From positions 1-64,000 of the forward strand of contig NZ_JAEUFG010000016.1 of assembly GCF_018588585.1 (NCBI RefSeq): a stretch of 64,000 nt of DNA, read 5' to 3'. This stretch comes from Bacillus sp. SM2101. Lineage in GTDB: Bacteria; Bacillota; Bacilli; Bacillales; SM2101. The translations under genes were made by a program, and so were the position numbers. Position 1 is the first letter of the stretch. The number at the start of each line of letters is the position of its first letter. Below the pieces are notes generated by a model. That model did not search any database. It was not told where the DNA came from and was given only the letters and a program-made list of their open reading frames with translations. Positions 28,251 through 37,380 of the stretch are shown piece after piece.

Positions 28251-29423
28251 ATGAAAATAGCTTTAATCGCTACAGAGAAACTTCCTGTACCTGCAATACG
28301 AGGTGGAGCGATTCAAATATATTTACAATCGGTTGCGTCAATCATTGCTCAAAAGCATGATGTAACAGTTATTTCAATTACAGACTCTGAGTTACTTGAT
28401 TTTGAACAAACAAATGGTGTGAAATATATTCGGTTTAGTGCAGATCGATATGTTGAGCAAATTGAAGCTCATATTAAAGCTGAAAATTATGATGTCATAC
28501 ATTTATGTAATCGTCCAAATTGGATAAAAATTCTAGCTGCTGCCTCACCCCAAACTAAATTTGTCTTAAGTGTGCATAATGAAATGTTCGATTATGAAAA
28601 AATGACTGACATTGAGGGTCTAGATTGTATTCAAAATGTTTCAAAAATCGTAACGGTTAGTAATTTTATTGGAAAAACAATAACATCTCGATTTCCAGAA
28701 GCCGTAAATAAAACATCGACGGTCTATTCAGGAGTAGATATAGACCACTATCATCCTGCATGGACAGGAAATGGTAAGAGTACAAGAAATCGAATTCGGG
28801 GCGAATTAAATTTACAAGGCAGAAAAATAGTCTTATTCGTAGGTCGTTTAAGTAAAGTTAAAGGTCCACATTTACTTCTTCAAGCTCTGCCACACATCAT
28901 AGACAAACATCCAGATATCATGATGGTTTTTATCGGGTCCAAATGGTTCGGTGACGATAATGTTAACAATTATGTACGTCATTTATATACGTTTGGTGCC
29001 ATGTACAAAGAGCATGTGACGTTTATAAAGTTTGTGCGACCGAAAAATATTCCAGAGTTGTATGCAATGTCAGATGTATTTGTCTGTTCTTCACAATGGC
29101 AAGAGCCACTTGCACGTGTACATTATGAAGCGATGGCTGCTGGTTTACCAATTATAACGAGTAAGCGTGGTGGAAATCCAGAAGTCATTGAGGAAGGTAA
29201 GAATGGTTATATCATTGATGATTTTGAAAACCCTATTGAATATGCAAAGAAAATCAATCTATTGTTAAATGAGGGAAATACGCGTAGAAGCATGGGTAAA
29301 TATGGTCGTTCAATCGTTGAACGTGACTTTAACTGGGATCGAGTAGCCGAGAATTTGTTACATGTGTATGAACAAGCACGAGCTAATTCACCAACTAAAA
29401 CGAATCCTCTTCTGAAAGGGTGA
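28251..29423 (+). CDS. cotSA: Spore coat glycosyltransferase CotSA
   Basis: 390-residue family-4 glycosyltransferase (GT-B fold) of the spore coat. N-terminal MKIALIATEKLPVPA and RGGAIQIY, centre VLFVGRLSKVKGPHLLLQA, and C-terminal donor-site region CSSQWQEPLARVHYEAMAAGLP with the GGNPEVIEEGKNG segment. These are nearly identical to B. subtilis CotSA. The ATG at 28251 follows GGAGG; an in-frame TTG two codons upstream overlaps the site. Six bases separate it from cotS. Confidence 0.94.
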   Translation: MKIALIATEKLPVPAIRGGAIQIYLQSVASIIAQKHDVTVISITDSELLDFEQTNGVKYIRFSADRYVEQIEAHIKAENYDVIHLCNRPNWIKILAAASPQTKFVLSVHNEMFDYEKMTDIEGLDCIQNVSKIVTVSNFIGKTITSRFPEAVNKTSTVYSGVDIDHYHPAWTGNGKSTRNRIRGELNLQGRKIVLFVGRLSKVKGPHLLLQALPHIIDKHPDIMMVFIGSKWFGDDNVNNYVRHLYTFGAMYKEHVTFIKFVRPKNIPELYAMSDVFVCSSQWQEPLARVHYEAMAAGLPIITSKRGGNPEVIEEGKNGYIIDDFENPIEYAKKINLLLNEGNTRRSMGKYGRSIVERDFNWDRVAENLLHVYEQARANSPTKTNPLLKG

Positions 29424-29429
29424 AAGTAT

Positions 29430-30488
29430 TTGGAACAACAGCATACTCAAGACATCTCTTATTTGAACCGAGTTTTACAGTTCTATCCATTTGATATATT
29501 AGATATTCATCTCATCGAAAGTCGGAGTGGAAGGACAACTTGGGAAGTAAAGACAAATGAAGGTGAAAAAATATTAAAACAGGCACAAATGAAACCGAGA
29601 AGAATGTTGTTTATCGCTGGAGCACATGATCATCTCTATAAAAATGGTTTGGCGATAACACCAATTCATAAAACATCAAGCGGTGCAATTTGTCTCGGAG
29701 CAAAAGATTTTTCATATGTGTTATACGATAAAGTAGCAGGAAATGAAATGATTTATTACAACAAGGATCAGATGAAGAAAATCTTTGCATTTGCCGCACA
29801 ATTTCATATTTCTTCAAAAGGGTATGTTCCAGCCTCGGAAAGTAAAAAGCGTAGTAGACTTGACAAATGGCATAAATTATATCGATGGAAATTGCAAGAA
29901 TTAGCGGGTAATAAGCAGTTGGCACAGTCTTATCCTGAGGACGAATTTTCTAAGTTATTTTTAATGTATGCTGACAAAATGCTTGAACGAGGACAAAATG
30001 CCTTAAGAGCTCTTGATAACGGCCAGTATGAACAATGGACAAAGAATTCAATTGAGGAAAGGAGTTACTGTCAACAAGATTTTACACTAGCTAGATTTAC
30101 AGAAATTGACGGAAATCCATTTATGAGAGAGCTACATTCAATTACTTATGACCTACCATCAAGAGATTTACGCATTCTGCTAAATAAATTAATGAAAAAA
30201 TTATCGGTATGGGATACTGATCTAGCTGTTGAGTTACTAAGTTCATATGAAGCTGTTAATCCGTTAACTCCAGATCAATATAAAGTGTTATGGGCCGACT
30301 TAGAATTTCCGTATTTATTCTGTTCAATTATACACAAATACTATTTAAGCCAGAAGAGATCCTGGGGTAATGAAAAGTATATTTGGGCGTTACAAAATAT
30401 TATTGCAGTGGAAGATTCAAAAGAACAGTTTTTACATCAGTACAGAGAAATAGTTAGTAGTATAAAAGAAGGAAAAGGAGGTGAATGA
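29430..30488 (+). CDS. cotS: Spore coat protein CotS (kinase-like)
   Basis: 352 residues, same fold as the gene at 26922-28010. The catalytic loop reads CQQDFTLARF instead of HxDxxxxN, and the metal site reads LHSITYDLP instead of IDLD, so His, Asn and the metal-binding Asp are missing: a probable pseudokinase. TTG start after AAAGGGTGAAAG. In B. subtilis CotSA and CotS depend on each other for coat assembly. Cotranscribed with cotSA and the acidic gene downstream. Confidence 0.88.
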   Translation: MEQQHTQDISYLNRVLQFYPFDILDIHLIESRSGRTTWEVKTNEGEKILKQAQMKPRRMLFIAGAHDHLYKNGLAITPIHKTSSGAICLGAKDFSYVLYDKVAGNEMIYYNKDQMKKIFAFAAQFHISSKGYVPASESKKRSRLDKWHKLYRWKLQELAGNKQLAQSYPEDEFSKLFLMYADKMLERGQNALRALDNGQYEQWTKNSIEERSYCQQDFTLARFTEIDGNPFMRELHSITYDLPSRDLRILLNKLMKKLSVWDTDLAVELLSSYEAVNPLTPDQYKVLWADLEFPYLFCSIIHKYYLSQKRSWGNEKYIWALQNIIAVEDSKEQFLHQYREIVSSIKEGKGGE

Positions 30489-30489
30489 T

Positions 30490-31485
30490 GTGGTTGAAAA
30501 TCAGTCTGACAAAGCGAATAATAAGATCCCAAAACTTGATTTAGCAAAATTTACATTTTCACCACCGGGACCGATGGGATGGAGTATTTCAGAGTATGAA
30601 CAAATTCTTGATAATATAGATCAAATTGTCTTAAATGAATTGGCCGTAAAAAATCATTTATCCTCACTTGAAGGAGTAATCCTGCAGGAATACCCGACAG
30701 TAAATACAGTGACAGATGATATAGTAATCCAAGAAAACAGTGATGTGGAATCAGCTATAAAGAACGAGCAATTAGATGGAGTTGGTAGTGAAATAACTGC
30801 TCTGGAAGAAAGTGTCGATACACAAGAGATAACGGCCAATGGAGATACGATTACTGATGAGCATGAGGAGTTCAATAGTCATGCAAAGGAATCCGAAAAT
30901 TCGCAAATAATGGAAGAGAATAGTCATAGTCATGATAATACAGGAAAGAACAGGCGTAAGGGATCTAAGAAGGCGTTATATCGTATTCTGTTAGAAGAAG
31001 AATTCGGTGAATATCCCATTTTTAGTACAAGTAACAAAAATAGTTTACAGGAAAGGAAAGGTGAAGACGCATCTAGCGGTAAGCTCGTAGAAGAAAAATC
31101 ACATCCAATTGGTAAAGATACGAAGAGTCAAATCAAGGATGATGATAATCAGAGCAGCAAACAGCAATCAAAAAAAGATTTACACCAATTATTTAATGAA
31201 GAAAATGCTAAAGATCGCAATGTAGATAAATCACCAGAGTTAAAAACGAATGTTAATCATGATAAGACTAATGATTCAACAGAGCCATTAAGTAGTTTGT
31301 CATCTGATAAAGTTGATGATATCGATAAAGTTGACAATGTGAAAGAAGACTCAGAGAAAACTAAAGAAATAACAGCGAACGATACTGCCAATGTTGATCA
31401 AGAATTACTTAAGGAAGAAAAGGTAATAATGATTGCTTCAACCGACCCTTTACCTAAACCATCTATATATATAAGCAATGATTAA
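30490..31485 (+). CDS. Acidic low-complexity protein in the cotSA-cotS operon (YtxO position)
   Basis: About 332 residues from a GTG at 30490 that follows AGGAGGTG; this starts one base after the cotS stop. Only the first 60 residues look folded (LAKFTFSPPGPMGWSISEYEQILDNID); the rest is strongly acidic, rich in Glu, Asp, Ser, Asn and Lys, and probably disordered. No catalytic motif. B. subtilis has ytxO as the third gene of this operon; homology is plausible from position and the N-terminal segment, but length is much greater. Likely a coat structural protein. Confidence 0.6.
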   Translation: MVENQSDKANNKIPKLDLAKFTFSPPGPMGWSISEYEQILDNIDQIVLNELAVKNHLSSLEGVILQEYPTVNTVTDDIVIQENSDVESAIKNEQLDGVGSEITALEESVDTQEITANGDTITDEHEEFNSHAKESENSQIMEENSHSHDNTGKNRRKGSKKALYRILLEEEFGEYPIFSTSNKNSLQERKGEDASSGKLVEEKSHPIGKDTKSQIKDDDNQSSKQQSKKDLHQLFNEENAKDRNVDKSPELKTNVNHDKTNDSTEPLSSLSSDKVDDIDKVDNVKEDSEKTKEITANDTANVDQELLKEEKVIMIASTDPLPKPSIYISND

Positions 31486-31617
31486 ACTTATTTTGGCAAT
31501 AAGATATAGTTATGCAGTTTTCTTATTTTTAGGCTGTCTTTTTTTCTTATACTAAAACATAAACCCTTGTACAAATAAAGTCCCCATCTTTGCTTCTCTA
31601 TTGCGATGTTTGTCATT

Positions 31618-31770
31618 GGCTGTCTGCGCATTAATTGTTGCTTTTCATACTAAGCTAAATATGTAAAAATCAAGTATTCATGGCATCTTTTCACATGCAA
31701 AATCAAGTTATAACTATTAATTGATGACTTATTTTAGTCTTAATAAGAACAATGTTTATGAAAAAGAGCC
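31618..31770 (-). repeat. MITE-like repeat, inverted orientation, full copy
   Basis: Plus-strand left boundary GGCTGTCTGCGCATTAATTG, then GGCATCTTTTCAC in the interior, and right boundary AATGTTTATGAAAAAGAGCC. A further left-end-like stub GGCTGTCTTTTTTTCTTATA lies about 80 bp upstream (near 31534), suggesting nested insertion. Confidence 0.7.
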
Positions 31771-31903
31771 TTTTCTTAGTAATTAGGTCTCTATGGGCTA
31801 GTAAATCTTTTACCCCTCAAAAATTCAATATTATTTTGTCAATAATTTAATGCAAGATGCATATCATGTTAGCGTAATGAATTTCGGGTGAGGAGGAGTA
31901 CAA

Positions 31904-32137
31904 TTGGGTGAAGTCATTTCAGTAAAAGTAGATATTGATTTTGAAGAAGGGTTTGAGCTTTCACATAATGTAAGTCCTGAGGAGGCTTTGAAGGCTGTAT
32001 TGAAAGAAATTAAGAACTTATCATTTGAAGAGCTAGAAATCGAACTAGAATATGAAGATGGTAATGTCTATGAGTATGTCATAGGTGAAGACGAAGAAGA
32101 TGAAGACGAAGAAGATGAAGATGACGAAGAAGATTAA
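31904..32137 (+). CDS. Small acidic protein, unknown function
   Basis: 77 residues. The first 60 form a plausible small alpha/beta unit (VKVDIDFEEGFELSHNVSPEEALKAVLKEIKNLSFEELEIELEYEDG); the last 17 are almost entirely Asp and Glu. TTG start after a strong GAGGAGG. Predicted soluble. No family recognised. It is followed by an unusual long hairpin at 32160-32243. The setting between coat genes makes a spore role possible but unproven. Confidence 0.6.
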   Translation: MGEVISVKVDIDFEEGFELSHNVSPEEALKAVLKEIKNLSFEELEIELEYEDGNVYEYVIGEDEEDEDEEDEDDEED

Positions 32138-32159
32138 ACTACTGTAAATTACAACCTGT

Positions 32160-32243
32160 AAGGTCAGATCTTTACTTCTATAGCTTGTAAAAGAGGGAAT
32201 ATCTCAAAACACAAGTTATAGAATTTGGAGATTTGACCTTTTT
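32160..32243 (+). terminator. Long two-arm hairpin with T tract
   Basis: Outer arm AAGGTCAGATCT (32160-32171) pairs with AGATTTGACCTT (32229-32240); inner arm TTCTATAGCTTGT (32176-32188) pairs with ACAAGTTATAGAA (32211-32223). Each arm has exactly one deviation, and both are G-U in the plus-strand RNA but A-C on the minus strand, so the plus-strand transcript is the likely structured one. TTTTTAAC follows. Could be a terminator for the 77-residue protein or a stable small RNA. Confidence 0.6.
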
Positions 32244-32318
32244 AACTATAATTGTTGAATTGGTGGTTTTGACATTTGTGTTGCTTTTTATTTTAAATAG
32301 AAAGACGGTCTTTGATGA

Positions 32319-32481
32319 GGCTGTTTTCACATTGATTGTTGTTTTTCGTATTAAGAAATAAAACAGTACACAGCTAGCGTTCGTGGCATCTTTTCTTCTG
32401 TACAACGATGACTAACAATAAAAAAACCACTTTTTTGGTATTAAATTAATAACAATAGCAACAAAGTTTACGAAAAGAGCC
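32319..32481 (-). repeat. MITE-like repeat, inverted orientation, full copy
   Basis: 163 bp: GGCTGTTTTCACATTGATTG on the left, GTGGCATCTTTTCTTC inside, and AACAAAGTTTACGAAAAGAG then CC on the right. A partial left end (GTGGTTTTGACATTTGTG near 32262) precedes it. Confidence 0.75.
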
Positions 32482-32510
32482 TTTAAAGATTACCATAGCT
32501 TTTATGCAGA

Positions 32511-32666
32511 AGCTGTTTTGTATTAATTGTTGCTTTTCGTAATTAGAACTATACAGGATTATAACTTATATTCGTAGCATCTTTTTTCTAAAAAGACTGT
32601 AATATTATATAATACTTAGTAGTTTCACAAATTTACATAATAACAATAAAATTTACGAAAGGAGCC
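32511..32666 (-). repeat. MITE-like repeat, inverted orientation, full copy
   Basis: 156 bp: GCTGTTTTGTATTAATTGTT on the left, TTCGTAGCATCTTTTTTC inside, AATTTACGAAAGGAGCC on the right. It lies 29 bp after the previous copy in the same orientation. Confidence 0.75.
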
Positions 32667-32784
32667 TAAGAAAAAAAATCCCAGAAATTAATGTGATAAA
32701 CAGCAAAAAACAAAAATCAGCAATATGCCGCTTTTTGTTTTGAGTTCAAATTGTTGGAGTTGTTCCGTAATGAGGGCAAAATTT

Positions 32785-33945
32785 TTAGGTGCTATTTGGA
32801 TTTTCTTCATACAATACTTCGTTGTATACCCTTTCTAGCCGATCTGCAACGTGGTGAAACTGGAAGTTAACTTCAACAAATTTTCTGCCTAATTTAGCAA
32901 ACCCCCTCGCAATGGATGGGTGTGATAAAATAAAATTGATCGATTTGGCATATTCCAAAGGATTGTTATAGTCATAAATAAGAAGGCCGTTCATTGCATC
33001 AATCATAACTTCTTCATTTCCACCCCGCTTAGTAGTAACTACTGGAATACCAGCAGCCATCGCTTCATAATGGACCCTCGCTAATGGCTCATTCCAAAGA
33101 GAACTACAGACAAATAAATCTCCAATGAGAAATAAATGTGGAATATGTTCAGCTGGCACATACTTTGTAAAAATGATGCGATCTCCATATGGAAGTGCTT
33201 GTTTGTACAATGAGCGCACATAGCCATTCATATTATTATCACTAAACCACTTTCCCCCAACAATAACGAGAACAGCATGTTCATTCTTTTTTAATATATA
33301 TTTCATTGCCTCAAGTAATATATGAGGGCCTTTGGATTGGCTTAAACGGCCGACAAATAATATGACTTTTTCATCCTGAGCAATACTATACTTTTGACGT
33401 AATCGATGGCGGATGCGTTTGCCTTCAAGAGACCATAGAGGAATGAATTGTTGTAAATCGACCCCAGAATAGACGACCTTTATTTTTTTTTCAGCTTCTG
33501 GAAACCGTGTTAGCACTGTTTGTTTAATATAATTGCTTACAGTCGTAATCGCATCAACGTCACGTACAATTTGTTGACCTTCATCAAAGGCAAGTTTATG
33601 TTCTGCAAACATTTCATTATGAAGACTAACGACGAAGCGGCTAGATGGAGAAGCTTGCTTATATAGTGGCACATTTGCAGGGCGGTTGTATACATGGATT
33701 ACATCAAAGGTATGATTAGTTAATTCTTCTGCTACTAGTGACCTATAATGCTCTCTGTCAAAACGTATAAAGGCTACTCCACTACGCTCTTCCTTATCAG
33801 GTAGATCAGGGTCAGTGATTGAAAAAACTGTTATGTCATGATCATCTTTTAAATATGGAAGCACCCCATCAATCATCAGTTGTATCGCCCCTCCTCTAAT
33901 TGATGGTGATGGAAGCTTTTCGGTACAAATAAAGCAAATCTTCAC
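32785..33945 (-). CDS. ytcC: CotSA-like family-4 glycosyltransferase (YtcC type)
   Basis: About 386 residues. Paralogue of cotSA throughout: ICFICTEKLPSPSIRGGAIQ, VLFVGRLSQSKGPHILLEA, CSSLWNEPLARVHYEAMAAGIP, GGNEEVM. The frame allows an ATG at 33954, but GGAGGG touches it; a GTG nine bases further (33945) is ideally spaced and aligns with the CotSA start. YtcC in B. subtilis belongs to a sporulation locus that also carries ytdA, found divergently here 190 bp away. Presumed to glycosylate the spore surface. Confidence 0.8.
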   Translation of the reverse strand: MKICFICTEKLPSPSIRGGAIQLMIDGVLPYLKDDHDITVFSITDPDLPDKEERSGVAFIRFDREHYRSLVAEELTNHTFDVIHVYNRPANVPLYKQASPSSRFVVSLHNEMFAEHKLAFDEGQQIVRDVDAITTVSNYIKQTVLTRFPEAEKKIKVVYSGVDLQQFIPLWSLEGKRIRHRLRQKYSIAQDEKVILFVGRLSQSKGPHILLEAMKYILKKNEHAVLVIVGGKWFSDNNMNGYVRSLYKQALPYGDRIIFTKYVPAEHIPHLFLIGDLFVCSSLWNEPLARVHYEAMAAGIPVVTTKRGGNEEVMIDAMNGLLIYDYNNPLEYAKSINFILSHPSIARGFAKLGRKFVEVNFQFHHVADRLERVYNEVLYEENPNST

Positions 33946-34135
33946 CTTATCCATCCCTCCTTCCGTGTCTGTTCATATTTTATTCTTGTTATGGCTATTT
34001 TTGTGACAAATGCGGAGCCCAAAAATAGTGCAAGTAAGTAATATTATCATGGTCAACTTGCAGGGAGAGGTTTCTCGCATAACATATAGGAAGGTAATTA
34101 TCTAACGGAAAGATAGGAAGTGAGGAGAGGTTGAC

Positions 34136-34951
34136 GTGATTAAAAAAGCGATCATACCAGCAGCAGGATATGGAACACGTAGTTTACCAATCTCAAAGGT
34201 TATTCCCAAGGAAATGTTTCCGATTGGTATTAAGCCCGCCATTCAATACGTAGTGGAAGAAGCAATTGAGTCAGGAATTGAGCAAATATTAATGGTTGTT
34301 TCTCGATCAAAAAACCTTATCGTTGACTACTTCGACCATTCACTTGAACTTGAAGCATTTCTTGAACGTAAAAATAAAATGCATTTGATGGATGCCCCTA
34401 ATATACCTGATATACAAATTCACTATACTCGCCAACCTATTGCGAAAGGTCTAGGGGATGCCATTCGTCTCGGAAAGTCATTTATAAATGACGAGTCGTT
34501 TGCTGTGTTATTACCAGATGATATCATTCTCCATAAACATTCACCATGTCTGAAACAATTAATTGATGTATTTACGAAATATAAAGAGAGTGTCATAGGT
34601 TTACAAACGGTTGACGAAAAATACTTAAATCAATATGGCGTAATAAAAGGAAAAAAGCATAGTAACGATACTTATAGGTTGACTGATATTGTTGAAAAGC
34701 CAAAGATAAACCCACCTTCTCAATTAGCAGTCATAGGTAGGTATGTGTTTACACCAATGATTTTTGAGCAATTGGATAATATTAAACGGGGTATTGGCGG
34801 TGAATATCAGTTGACAGATGGCATGAAAGCATTGTTGCAATCAGAAAATATATACGGCAAATTAATAGAAGGAAAAAGATACGATATTGGTAGTATGGAT
34901 GATTATATGAAATTACTAAATTTTGTTTACAGTGATATGAAAAATGGGTAA
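34136..34951 (+). CDS. ytdA: UTP-glucose-1-phosphate uridylyltransferase-like protein (YtdA type)
   Basis: 271 residues; converts UTP plus glucose-1-phosphate to UDP-glucose. Nucleotide-binding signature IIPAAGYGTRSLPISKVIPKEM at the start, then YTRQPIAKGLGDAIRLG, FAVLLPDDI, IVEKPKINPPS, and GEYQLTDGMKALL. Length matches YtdA rather than the longer GtaB. GTG start after GAGGAGAGG. It probably supplies sugar nucleotide to the coat glycosyltransferases beside it. Confidence 0.88.
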   Translation: MIKKAIIPAAGYGTRSLPISKVIPKEMFPIGIKPAIQYVVEEAIESGIEQILMVVSRSKNLIVDYFDHSLELEAFLERKNKMHLMDAPNIPDIQIHYTRQPIAKGLGDAIRLGKSFINDESFAVLLPDDIILHKHSPCLKQLIDVFTKYKESVIGLQTVDEKYLNQYGVIKGKKHSNDTYRLTDIVEKPKINPPSQLAVIGRYVFTPMIFEQLDNIKRGIGGEYQLTDGMKALLQSENIYGKLIEGKRYDIGSMDDYMKLLNFVYSDMKNG

Positions 34952-35059
34952 AAATGGTAGACTCTTGTCCGTTTCAATTTTAATATAACTTGCATTTACT
35001 AAATTAGAAACAGGTATAAATCATACCTTTAAAAATACTACCGAAAGGATGGAAATCGG

Positions 35060-35524
35060 ATGTCAGGTTGTAAATGCAAAGGGAAAAGAGAAAATGAAAT
35101 TTATTGCGTAATGGAAAATAATAATATCACAGTGAAAACTGCTGGAATGAACAACTTTACGAATATCGTTTTAACTACCCCAATGATAAATGTCACTGAA
35201 AAAAATTGGGTCGCTAAGGTGGATTCAATGGTTGATCTACAAGCAATCACAGGTGATGGAGCAGTTAATGGCGTGAGCTGTACTTATACTGTTGAACGTA
35301 TTACAAGTAGTATGGCGAATCCAGTTATATTGTGTGAGTATGCTGTTAATGATAATAGGGCTGGTGGAATGTTTACATTAACTCCGAACAACACTGTTTG
35401 TGATGAGCCAGGAGTCGGCTGTCATATGTATAGACTTACAATTGCAAATGATATGACAGATTTGGATACTGGAATTGACAGTAATTGTCGGAGCTTAAAT
35501 GTTTCAACATTTCAAAAAGGGTGA
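35060..35524 (+). CDS. Putative spore-surface protein, unknown family
   Basis: 154 residues, no signal peptide. A Cys-containing start (MSGCKCKGKRENEIYC) is followed by a region that looks all-beta, with short hydrophobic strands separated by Asn/Thr-rich turns (ITVKTAGMNNFTNIVLTTP, VNGVSCTYTVERITS, GMFTLTPNNTVCDEPGVGCHMYRLTIAND). AAAGGATGG upstream supports the start. Spaced cysteines and the neighbours suggest a disulfide-linked spore-surface protein; no family was recognised. Confidence 0.55.
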   Translation: MSGCKCKGKRENEIYCVMENNNITVKTAGMNNFTNIVLTTPMINVTEKNWVAKVDSMVDLQAITGDGAVNGVSCTYTVERITSSMANPVILCEYAVNDNRAGGMFTLTPNNTVCDEPGVGCHMYRLTIANDMTDLDTGIDSNCRSLNVSTFQKG

Positions 35525-35535
35525 GTGATAATCTA

Positions 35536-35651
35536 GGTTCTTTTCGTAAAGTAATAGTTTTATAGGATTCTCAACTTTTTGAAAGATGAAAAGATGTCAC
35601 AGACGATTGGTTTATCTTTAAGTATGACAAACAAGTTTATGCGAAAACAGT
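35536..35651 (+). repeat. MITE-like repeat, internally shortened copy
   Basis: 116 bp: GGTTCTTTTCGTAAAGTAAT, interior AAGATGAAAAGATGTCAC, right end TTTATGCGAAAACAG. Directly downstream of the gene ending at 35524. Confidence 0.6.
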
Positions 35652-35756
35652 GAAAACTAAGAGAACGTAAGAAAAGGTCAACGTTCTCCTAGTTTTTAAA
35701 TTTGCATTATTAGTAATAAAATGCTCTTAATACAATCAATTTTTTAGAAGTATACT

Positions 35757-36329
35757 TTAGTGTTGAATGATAATCTGATTAGTGGAGGCAACTCCTTTTT
35801 TCAATTCCTGACTATAAAAGAATGCCTTTACCTTAAAAATAGGGACTTTCTGATTTAGGTGATAGGATATATGGAAATTTGCGAAAGATAGTTGTTCTTC
35901 TGGTCGGATTTTTTTTGTTATTACTGGTTTTAACCAATACTCACCATTGTCTTCTACTTTGCTCTTAAGTGTGTCATTTACATAATCCCAAGCTTCTAAT
36001 TGATATGGGTTGTCGTGGGGGTCATAATTTATATGTTCACCAATCTTACCGCTAATTAAAATGTCATTCGAAGGAGAAGCGAGTAAGCAAATAATCGGCT
36101 CATTCACTTCAACGGTACCAATATTTTTAATGACGAATGATCCGAATACTTTTAGTGTATTTTCTTGATCCTTTGGTAGCAGTACTGAATATTGAAAATA
36201 AGGAATAACGGATACAATTTCGTTGTTGTCAAGCTGATTTTTAGCTGAGAGATACTCTTCTTTAACAGCCTTTAAATCAGCTTCGTACTGCGCAAGTCGC
36301 TGCTCAATTTCACGAAACGATTCCTTCAT
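35757..36329 (-). CDS. Coiled-coil plus beta-domain protein, unknown function
   Basis: 190 residues from the ATG at 36329, which follows AAAGGAGGATAAAAC; the frame extends upstream without a site. Residues 1-37 are a likely coiled coil (SFREIEQRLAQYEADLKAVKEEY); the rest looks like a beta-sandwich with LKVFGSFVIKNIGTVEVNEPI and ITKKIRPEEQLSFANFHISY. Soluble, no signal. Not recognised; located among spore-surface candidates. Confidence 0.6.
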   Translation of the reverse strand: MKESFREIEQRLAQYEADLKAVKEEYLSAKNQLDNNEIVSVIPYFQYSVLLPKDQENTLKVFGSFVIKNIGTVEVNEPIICLLASPSNDILISGKIGEHINYDPHDNPYQLEAWDYVNDTLKSKVEDNGEYWLKPVITKKIRPEEQLSFANFHISYHLNQKVPIFKVKAFFYSQELKKGVASTNQIIIQH

Positions 36330-36399
36330 TTGTTTTATCCTCCTTTTAATAAAAGTGCTTACCATAACAAGAAATTAATTGAAGTCAATATATATGTAT

Positions 36400-36558
36400 G
36401 AAAAATAAGATTGTCTAACAAGTGAAAAATATAGTCGTAGTTAAAACTATTTTATGGACGAGTGTTTTCCAAAATAGATTTCGTGGCAGTTTCTTCTATA
36501 AAACGATCTTTATCTTCTATTTTAGGAGCTGAAGCAACAAAGTTTATGAAAATGGCCT
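36400..36558 (-). repeat. MITE-like repeat, inverted orientation, degenerate copy
   Basis: Right end AGCAACAAAGTTTATGAAAA then TGGCC, followed by TA; interior TTTCGTGGCAGTTTCTTC. The left boundary is not clear. Confidence 0.55.
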
Positions 36559-36560
36559 AA

Positions 36561-36597
36561 AAAATAAAAGTGCCTACATATACAGTAAGGCACTTTC
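36561..36597 (-). terminator. Terminator of the minus-strand gene at 36659
   Basis: Stem AAAGTGCCT / AGGCACTTT (36568-36576, 36589-36597); on the minus strand it is followed by a TTTTATTTTTT tract. Confidence 0.8.
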
Positions 36598-36658
36598 CGT
36601 TGATATCGTTAGAACTATGTTAGCTCACAAGTTTGTAAGAAGAGGTTATGAAATGTTG

Positions 36659-37345
36659 TCAACACAACGGAAACAGTTCATCACATTGTGGAGGATTCGC
36701 TGGTGGGATGCAATCTAGGTCACACTTAATTTCTCCTCTAGGTTCGCAGAATTGAGCCCAAACTTTCAACACAACATCAAATTTCACCATGATGTTTTGG
36801 CAAGATTTAAGACAAACCCAAGTTGTTGCAGTACAAGTAAAAGTTCCATCAGAATTTGGCGTACATGAAATATTCATAATCGGTTCGACTTTACAAGTTT
36901 TATGACCCTCTAGTTCAAACGGATCACAGCATACTTCTGTTCCAGGAGGTGCACATAGAAGCACTTCCTCACAAGTCGAAACCATTACTGTGTCAAATGT
37001 TACCCAAACCGTCTCTGTCATACCACTTGCATTCGTCCCTGTTGCTTCTACAGTAATATCGATGCAAAAAGTCTTCTTTAATGATACTTTCCATAAACGA
37101 ATCTCTCTACCATCATGGAAACATAATACTTCAGTACGATCATCTGGGTCTGGCTCTTCACAAGCGACAAGTGACACATCACACATCGTTTTGTCGATTG
37201 TTGCCATAGATAAATCAATCGGAGAATTTGAAGTCGTTAACTGTAATTCTCTGTCTGTAAGCTTTGTTAGTAAAGTGGTCCAGTCATACACTTTACAAAC
37301 ATGTATACATTCTTCCTTCCAAGAATCGTCAAGCTTAATTGCCAT
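36659..37345 (-). CDS. Cysteine-rich putative spore-surface protein
   Basis: 228 residues from the ATG at 37345 (GGAAAGGAAG upstream; the frame could start six codons earlier). Many cysteines are spread along the chain, often paired or near-paired (CIHVCK, CEEVLLCAPPGTEVCC, CLKSC, CDLDC, and the terminal CDELFPLC). No signal peptide. Alternating strands such as FCIDITVEATG and VMVSTCEEV suggest a beta-rich, disulfide-linked protein. No family recognised. It could functionally replace the Cys-rich crust proteins of the cotVWXYZ cluster, which are missing here; that is inference. Confidence 0.6.
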   Translation of the reverse strand: MAIKLDDSWKEECIHVCKVYDWTTLLTKLTDRELQLTTSNSPIDLSMATIDKTMCDVSLVACEEPDPDDRTEVLCFHDGREIRLWKVSLKKTFCIDITVEATGTNASGMTETVWVTFDTVMVSTCEEVLLCAPPGTEVCCDPFELEGHKTCKVEPIMNISCTPNSDGTFTCTATTWVCLKSCQNIMVKFDVVLKVWAQFCEPRGEIKCDLDCIPPANPPQCDELFPLC

Positions 37346-37380
37346 ACAAATCTTCCTTTCCATAAATTTTGAATCTACTT

